Assembly: GCA_965277275.1 (NCBI GenBank)
Contig: CBDICG010000002.1
Coordinates: 3,100,001 to 3,164,000 of the forward strand
Length of the DNA: 64,000 nucleotides
DNA from: HLUCCA09 sp965277275
GTDB taxonomy: Bacteria > Pseudomonadota > Alphaproteobacteria > Rhodobacterales > Rhodobacteraceae
Direction: 5' to 3'
The position numbers and the translations under genes were made by a program. Under the pieces are notes generated by a model that was not told the origin of the DNA, made no database searches, and saw only the letters and a program-made list of their open reading frames with translations. Shown one piece after another: positions 58,852 to 64,000 of this stretch; positions within the stretch are counted from its first letter, which is position 1, and each line of letters starts with the position of its first letter.

Positions 58852-59963
58852 CGACGTCGCCGCGCGCCCTGATGCCGGATTACCTGCGCCTGTTCGCGCT
58901 GTTTGGCATCGTCGTTGTCAACGTCCAGTACATCGCGTTTTCCGCGTTGCATGGGGTCGCCGATCCCGTTGCGAAAACTGCTCTGGACGCATTCACGCTT
59001 TGGCTTGTCAACGGGCTGGCGCTACTGAAGACATACGGGCTGTTTTCTTTCATGTTCGGCGTTGGCCTCGGGTTCCTGATGCGCTCGGCCGCGCGGCGGG
59101 ATCTGCCGTTTGGGCGGCTCTATCGAAACCGGATGATTGGGCTGCTGATCCTGGGAATTCTGCACGGGTGCCTGTTCTTCCCCGGCGACATCCTCGCGAT
59201 CTACGCGATCACGGGCTCCATCCTCTACCTGTTCCGTGATTGGTCGGTGCGGCGCCTTGTTCGGGTCGGAACGGCGCTCTTGGTCGTGCAAATCTTCATC
59301 GCGCCGCCGCTGCTGCTGGCCACGCCGGAGACGCCGCCAGACATCGTTGCGATGGAGCGCGAGTTCCTGACGCAGGGCGGGTTTCTGCAGGTTGTCCTCT
59401 TCCGCAGCATCGGCTTCGCCTTTGTCATGCCGTCGTTCCTCGTGATTCAGGGGGTCGCGGCGCTGGGGTGGTTCTGCCTTGGGCTGGCGGCGGTCAAATC
59501 CGGTATGATCGACGATGCCGCCCATCCGCTGTGGGAACGCGCGCGGCGGTGGTGCTTTGTGCCCGGGGTAACGCTCGGCCTGATCGGGGCCGCGATCTGG
59601 CAGTGGGGTTCGCCCGCGCCCGGTGTCGTGCTGACGGTCGTCGCGGCACCGATCGCCACGCTCGGTTATCTTGGCGTGATCGCGGCGCTTTCCCGGCCGC
59701 CGGGGCCGATCATGGCAAAGGTGCTGGCGGCGGGCGGTTCGAGCCTGAGCGTCTACCTCGGCCAGTCGATCATTCTCTCGACCGTCTTTGCGGGCTACGG
59801 ACTTGGGCTTTGGGACGCGGTCGACAGGTTGACCGCCGTCGTCATCGCCATCGCAGTGACAGCGATCTTGATCGCGGGCCTTGCGCTGTGGCGCACCCGT
59901 TTCGCGCTTGGTCCGTTCGAATGGGTCTTGCGACGCATGACCTACGCGAGATCCGCCGCATAG
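58848..59963 (+). CDS. DUF418-family membrane protein
   Basis: 371 residues, about nine helices. N-terminal LFALFGIVVVNVQYIAFSA and the DUF418 C-terminal region with GSSLSVYLGQSIILSTVF. Probably a transporter or acyltransferase-like protein; function unknown. Co-transcribed with the TetR regulator. Confidence 0.88.
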   Translation: MTTSPRALMPDYLRLFALFGIVVVNVQYIAFSALHGVADPVAKTALDAFTLWLVNGLALLKTYGLFSFMFGVGLGFLMRSAARRDLPFGRLYRNRMIGLLILGILHGCLFFPGDILAIYAITGSILYLFRDWSVRRLVRVGTALLVVQIFIAPPLLLATPETPPDIVAMEREFLTQGGFLQVVLFRSIGFAFVMPSFLVIQGVAALGWFCLGLAAVKSGMIDDAAHPLWERARRWCFVPGVTLGLIGAAIWQWGSPAPGVVLTVVAAPIATLGYLGVIAALSRPPGPIMAKVLAAGGSSLSVYLGQSIILSTVFAGYGLGLWDAVDRLTAVVIAIAVTAILIAGLALWRTRFALGPFEWVLRRMTYARSAA

Positions 59964-60626
59964 CAGTGTTGAGATGGTTGGCGATCCATCGGAGCGCCGC
60001 AGATAGACTGAGCTCCAACCACCAGTGAGCGGACATTTCTGGAGGGGTGGATGGATCCTGATCCAACCGCTGTCGCAGTGCGCCATAGCCCAAGTGCCAA
60101 ATCCTGGTCTTGAGAAGGGGAGCCGACTTCAGAACTTCACGATCGGTCTGAATTTCGCCAGGGCCGTGGTACGGGTTTATTGCATTTCTGACGACGCCTC
60201 TATCGTTCTTGACCGCCCAAAGTTGCTGTCGTTTTTTGCGAAGTCGGTGCCAACCAGCCGCAGCGGGGTCGCCACGAAGCCTGTGGTCCGCCCGAGGGCC
60301 ATGCCGAGGAGAGCTCTCTTCGTCGAACCAGCCGGCATCGGGGACGCGATCTTCGAGCAACCAATCGGCACCAGGCAAACTGCTCAGCAGTGATCATCGA
60401 CGCGCCGCTTGCCGTGGGGCTACGGGAATGCGGGCTCAAGACGCGCCATCTGCGCTACGGCCAACAGATTGGATCGGACACGATCACGCTCGCTCTTGGA
60501 GCGGAGGCACGCGTGGCCGACAGAAAATCACAGGGCCCTGACCCGGGCTGCTGGGACGGTTGTTGAAGTGGGCAGACTTGTGAAGCGTTCGGCAGGATGG
60601 GCCTGTCGTGGAATTGGCCTACCGGG
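59964..60626. other. Decayed region with a possible IS5 fragment
   Basis: About 660 bases without an intact gene. Reverse-strand ADWLLEDRVPDAGWFDEE near 60340-60290 recalls the IS5 core (ADWLLGDRGYDADWFRDAL) but only this short piece matches, so the call is weak. Confidence 0.4.
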
Positions 60627-61589
60627 TCACTTCTCCGCCAAATGAGCGCGCCATGCAGAGGGTGCCATGCCTTGCTCTCTCTTGAATGCCCTGCTGAAGG
60701 CTGCTTCAGAACCGTAGCCAACCCGCTCGGCAATCTCAGCGATGTTTTCGTGACCCAGCAAGAGATCGCGGGCTGCCAGCTGCATCCGCACTTTCGTCAG
60801 GCATTCACCGGGCCCATGGCCAAGATACCGCACGAATCTGGCCGACAAGTTGGATCGCGATGCGCCAACGACCTCACCCAATCGCTCTACCGTCCAGTTC
60901 TCATGGGGTGCGCGATACATCACGGCCAGTGCCTTGCTAACGGGGATGTCCCGCAGCGCACCCAGCCAGCCGTCGCTATCGCTCGACATGTTTTCCAGTT
61001 GATGTCGCACGGCCTCCACAAAGAGCAGCTCGGAGATACGTGCCAAGATCGCCTGAGATCCGGCGCGCCCGTGGCGCACTTCACGATCGGCCGCATCCAG
61101 TGTCGTCGCGACAAGTGCGCCGCAATGGGCGATCGCACTATCGTATTTGAACATTGCCGGAAGCGCGCGCAATAATGGGTCGTCCCCCAGGCCCTTGCCT
61201 CCCAGAAAACCGCAAATGATCCGAGTCGGGGCACCACCTCCGCCATGCTCGATCACCATTAATTCGCCAGGGCCGGGAATGCGCAGTACGTCCTGCGCCA
61301 GAACCGCCGCCGCTTCTCCCTGGCCTCGAAGACGATGGGGATCGTTGCGCGGCAGAATAACAGCCTCGCCAGCCACGAATTCCGCGCGATCGCCTCCATC
61401 CACTTCGACGCTCAATCTGCCTTCGAGGACAAAATGGAACAAGATGAGATGATCCGCTGGTCCTAGATGCGGGCTGCAATCAGTGGCATTGAGCCGCGAC
61501 GTCAAACGAAAAGGCTCCGAGAATTCGCCACGCAGGAATATCCCGCTGGACAGGCGCGCTGAGCGCAAGATCTCCGACAACGCGTCCAT
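60627..61589 (-). CDS. AraC-family regulator with cupin N-terminal domain
   Basis: 320 residues. Cupin-type N-terminus (LILFHFVLEGRLSVEVDGG, AVILPRNDPHRL) and C-terminal AraC HTH pair (VGASRSNLSARFVRYLGH and ERVGYGSEAAFSRAFKRE). Divergent from the peroxiredoxin-rhodanese pair 147 bases away. Confidence 0.92.
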   Translation of the reverse strand: MDALSEILRSARLSSGIFLRGEFSEPFRLTSRLNATDCSPHLGPADHLILFHFVLEGRLSVEVDGGDRAEFVAGEAVILPRNDPHRLRGQGEAAAVLAQDVLRIPGPGELMVIEHGGGGAPTRIICGFLGGKGLGDDPLLRALPAMFKYDSAIAHCGALVATTLDAADREVRHGRAGSQAILARISELLFVEAVRHQLENMSSDSDGWLGALRDIPVSKALAVMYRAPHENWTVERLGEVVGASRSNLSARFVRYLGHGPGECLTKVRMQLAARDLLLGHENIAEIAERVGYGSEAAFSRAFKREQGMAPSAWRAHLAEK

Positions 61590-61735
61590 CTGGCTTCCTC
61601 ATGCGACCTTTGGCGTTTCGATCAAGTAATTCGGCGCAAGGATCATTCTGAAAATACCAGATGATGGCTAGCCCAGCAATACGCCGCGGCGGCGCTATTG
61701 CCATCCGGCTACGCAAGCAATCAAAGGAAGCCCGA

Positions 61736-62389
61736 ATGAGACTTGGAGAAACAATTCCGAATTTCAATGCAATGACCACGACCGGTATGATGCGCTTTCA
61801 TGCATTTATTGAAGGGTCATGGTGTGTGCTTTTCTCTCACCCCAAGGATTTCACGCCCGTCTGCACAACGGAATTGGGCGCGATGGAGCGTCTGTTGCCG
61901 GAATTTCAGAAACGCGGTGTGAAAGTCATTGGCCTTGGTGTCGATCCGATTGAGGATCATGTCGAATGGTCAAGGGACATTGCCGAAACACAAGGGGCCG
62001 CGCCAACCTATCCGATCATTGGGGATACAGACCTGCGCATATCCAAGCTCCTCGGCATGCTCCCGGACGACGCCGGTGACACCTCTGCCGGGCGGACGGC
62101 GATGGACAATCAGACGGTGCGCAGCGTCTTCGTTATCGGGCCGGACAAAGCCATCAAGATGCTGGCCGCCTATCCGATGAGCACCGGTCGCAGCTTCGAA
62201 GAACTTCTGCGTGTCATTGATTCACTGCAACTCACCGCAGAGCACAAGGTCGGAACGCCTGCCGGATGGAACAATGGCGACGAGGTCTTCATCCTGCCGA
62301 CTGTCAGTGACGAAGAGGCAAAGACGCGTTTCCCCGCCGGATGGCGGGCTCCCAAGCCGTACATGCGGATCGTTGAGCAGCCGGTTTGA
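61736..62389 (+). CDS. Peroxiredoxin (1-Cys, Prx6-type)
   Basis: 217 residues from the ATG at 61736 (CAAAGGAAG upstream). Peroxidatic cysteine at residue 43 in HPKDFTPVCTTELGAM; Prx6-type C-terminal domain with WRAPKPYMRIVEQPV. Reduces H2O2 and organic peroxides. Followed 29 bases later by a sulfurtransferase. Confidence 0.93.
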   Translation: MRLGETIPNFNAMTTTGMMRFHAFIEGSWCVLFSHPKDFTPVCTTELGAMERLLPEFQKRGVKVIGLGVDPIEDHVEWSRDIAETQGAAPTYPIIGDTDLRISKLLGMLPDDAGDTSAGRTAMDNQTVRSVFVIGPDKAIKMLAAYPMSTGRSFEELLRVIDSLQLTAEHKVGTPAGWNNGDEVFILPTVSDEEAKTRFPAGWRAPKPYMRIVEQPV

Positions 62390-62418
62390 TCTGGACAGCG
62401 CATGGAGAGGAATACCCT

Positions 62419-63303
62419 ATGAAACGAAGAATACTTTGGGCCGCGCTTGGCGCTTTCATGACCCTGAATGCCCCGGCGCTCGCGCAGCACTCCTACGATA
62501 ACCCGCACCTGCTGATGTCGGCCAAGGGGTTGGAGGATGCATTGCAAGCCAGCGGGCAATCAACCGGAGCAGGGTCGCTGATCGTCGTGGATGTTCGACC
62601 GCTGGAGGACTTTGAGGCTGGCCACATTCCCGGCGCCTTGCACCTCGCACCACAAGCGGTGGACGATCCCGATGCACCGGTAGCGGGCGCGCTCAGACCA
62701 CAGCCCGAGCTTGTCGCCATCATGCGATCGTTGGGTGTCGGCAAAGACCAGCAGCTGGTCTTCTACGATGACAAGGGCGGATTTCATGCCGCACGGATGT
62801 TCTGGCTGGCTGAATACCTTGGTCACCGGCGTGTGGCACTTCTGAACGGGGGCGTGCAGGCATGGGAACGGGTCGGGCAACTCTCTACGGCTCAATCGCC
62901 GGGAGTTGCGCCCGGCAGTTTCGCGGCTCTGGTTACGCCAAGACGCCAGGCCACAGCAGACTACGTTGTCGCGCATTTGCACGATCCAGAAACCGTGGTG
63001 GTCGATGTGCGACCTGCCAAAGCCTACGCCGAGGGACACATTCCCGGTGCCCTCAGCTTGCCGTGGAAAGCCAACTTGGCAGACGATCTGACTTTCAAAC
63101 AGGTGGAGGATCTACGGAAACAGTTCGAAGATGCCGGTGTGACACGGGACAGAAATGTCGTGAACCATTGTCAGACCGGGCTCGCTTCCGCTCACAGCTA
63201 CGCGGCGTTGCGCCTGATGGGGTATCCGCGTGTCAGGGTCTACGACCGATCGTGGGCTGAATGGGGTAGTGCCGATGATCTGCCCAAAGACACTGGCAGC
63301 TAG
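62419..63303 (+). CDS. Exported tandem-rhodanese sulfurtransferase
   Basis: 294 residues with a signal peptide (LNAPALAQHSYD). Two rhodanese domains: the first has DVRPLEDFEAGHIPGALHLA but its active-site loop lacks cysteine (FYDDKGGFHAAR); the second has DVRPAKAYAEGHIPGALSLP and the catalytic cysteine in NHCQTGLASAH. One active and one inactive domain is the usual tandem arrangement. Transfers sulfane sulfur, probably in the periplasm. Likely cotranscribed with the peroxiredoxin. Confidence 0.92.
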   Translation: MKRRILWAALGAFMTLNAPALAQHSYDNPHLLMSAKGLEDALQASGQSTGAGSLIVVDVRPLEDFEAGHIPGALHLAPQAVDDPDAPVAGALRPQPELVAIMRSLGVGKDQQLVFYDDKGGFHAARMFWLAEYLGHRRVALLNGGVQAWERVGQLSTAQSPGVAPGSFAALVTPRRQATADYVVAHLHDPETVVVDVRPAKAYAEGHIPGALSLPWKANLADDLTFKQVEDLRKQFEDAGVTRDRNVVNHCQTGLASAHSYAALRLMGYPRVRVYDRSWAEWGSADDLPKDTGS

Positions 63304-63490
63304 GAGAGGGCGGGTGCCGGGGTGGAGCACCTCGGCACCCGAACCACAAAGCGCGCCATTCAAGGTATCCGTTCCGCAGGCTTGGAAGCCCTGATTTTCC
63401 TCACACGCTGATGCTTGCCTTTCGCATTGCGCCGAAACGGGCACAGGATCGGCTGAGCGACTACCTACGCCGGGAAGGCCGGGCATGGCG
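63304..63490. other. Intergenic stretch before IS3 fragment
   Basis: No supported gene. Confidence 0.35.
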
Positions 63491-63752
63491 GTATGCAGGT
63501 CGGTGATGCGCGGCGAGCCCTTGAACGGGACGTTGTTTCGCAGCCTCGATCACGCCAGCGAAGCCGTCGCCCCATGGGCGACGGCGATCGCCAACAAAGG
63601 CCGCACTCGGCCCTTGGCTACGCCGCCTCGGCCGACTTCACCAGCCGGATCGCCGCCCATTGCAACCCCGTGCGCCTACGCGCTGAACAAGGGATCTCCC
63701 CTCACGCGAACGACCCCACCGAGCCCTCTCAGGCAACCGCCAACCGGTAGTG
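63491..63752 (+). pseudogene. IS3-family transposase remnant (C-terminal)
   Basis: Across two frames the sequence reads LNGTLFRSLDHASEAVAPWA then QQRPHSALGYAASADFTSRI, the C-terminal part of an IS3 OrfB of the IS511/IS407 type (usually NETLFRSLAHARAxLxxWRxDYNxxRPHSALGxxTPxEF). Only this end remains. Confidence 0.7.
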
Positions 63753-63779
63753 CGGCGCGGCGTTACCGCGTCACACGGG

Positions 63780-64000
63780 TCAGGCTGTTGCTGGCATCCA
63801 CTCCTGCTTGTCCCAGGTGCCGTCGAAGCTGTTGCGTGCGATACTGGCCTTCGCTTCCATCGCATCAGTGTAGGTCTTGAAGCTCTCGTGAGCTTCGCTG
63901 TCCGTGTTCAGGGGTTTGATACGGCCGAAGGCCTGCATGCACGTGGTCGCGGCGTCGACGGCGCGGATGTAGATCGCCTGATCGGGCTGCAGGATCGCGA
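63780..64000 (-). CDS. Uncharacterised protein, 5' end cut by window edge
   Basis: Reverse frame open from 64000 to a TGA at 63782-63780 (73 codons seen). Residues include AIYIRAVDAATTCMQAFGR and AKASIARNSFDGTWDKQEW. No family recognised and the start lies outside the window. Confidence 0.5.
   Translation of the reverse strand, partial: AILQPDQAIYIRAVDAATTCMQAFGRIKPLNTDSEAHESFKTYTDAMEAKASIARNSFDGTWDKQEWMPATA

Noticed and set aside
1..64000. CRISPR array, tRNA or rRNA genes
   Set aside because: No regularly spaced repeats, no cloverleaf sequences and no rRNA-like segments were seen in the read-through.

Overview
The window is high-GC DNA with alphaproteobacterial gene content, most likely from a member of the Rhodobacterales. 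Evidence for this is the PhyR/NepR/EcfG general stress response (GSR) core, which is restricted to Alphaproteobacteria, plus DUF1328, DUF2945, CreA, ExoD and DUF3618-type envelope proteins. No replication, rRNA, tRNA or CRISPR features were seen. The species cannot be named from the sequence alone.

Layout. (1) 1-17.3 kb is an IS-rich accessory zone. It holds a truncated phospholipase-D-like lipoprotein, a large MscS channel, remnants of IS481 and IS5, and an IS256 element killed by two nonsense codons. It also holds an uncharacterised two-gene operon (6598-8217), an orphan Tat-exported peptide-type binding protein with a decayed LysR gene, and a 2.8 kb AraC-regulator/hydrolase module between two inverted, nearly identical IS3-family copies. 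(2) 17.5-51.4 kb is a dense block of stress genes. DUF998, MscS (three), CreA, ExoD, DUF892, host-attachment, DUF533, glutathione-reductase-like, PMP3, FNT, DUF2945, glutamate dehydrogenase, an IlvB-like enzyme, PLD, CsbD, BrkB, DUF3618, holin-like, Crp/Fnr, amidoligase/glutaminase and many tiny membrane proteins surround the complete GSR core (histidine kinase-ecfG-nepR divergent from phyR). (3) 27-30 kb is a decayed patch inside that block: an IS1380 remnant, a foreign amphipathic protein, and Crp/Fnr and PRC-barrel genes each with a nonsense codon. (4) 51.4-64 kb is ordinary accessory chromosome: DoxX/FMN-reductase, secreted proteins with a LysR regulator, TetR-DUF418, AraC with peroxiredoxin and rhodanese, and more IS fragments.

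How it works together. The main observation is that the 18-51 kb block looks like one regulon encoded beside its own regulators. I find 20 copies of the EcfG-type promoter GGAAC-N18-TT at 17 sites, each directly upstream of a gene start and correctly oriented. Most have the TT 31-58 bp from the start codon and many sit at 31-37 bp. Three sites are mirror-symmetric and drive divergent genes on both strands, including phyR versus nepR-ecfG. The regulon therefore appears to include its own control genes, osmotic channels, envelope and membrane-lipid functions, redox enzymes, a glutamate dehydrogenase/IlvB-like pair, an amidoligase/glutaminase pair and at least seven proteins under 90 residues. 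Several genes here carry single-base frameshifts or in-frame stops, so either parts are decaying or the assembly has indel errors.
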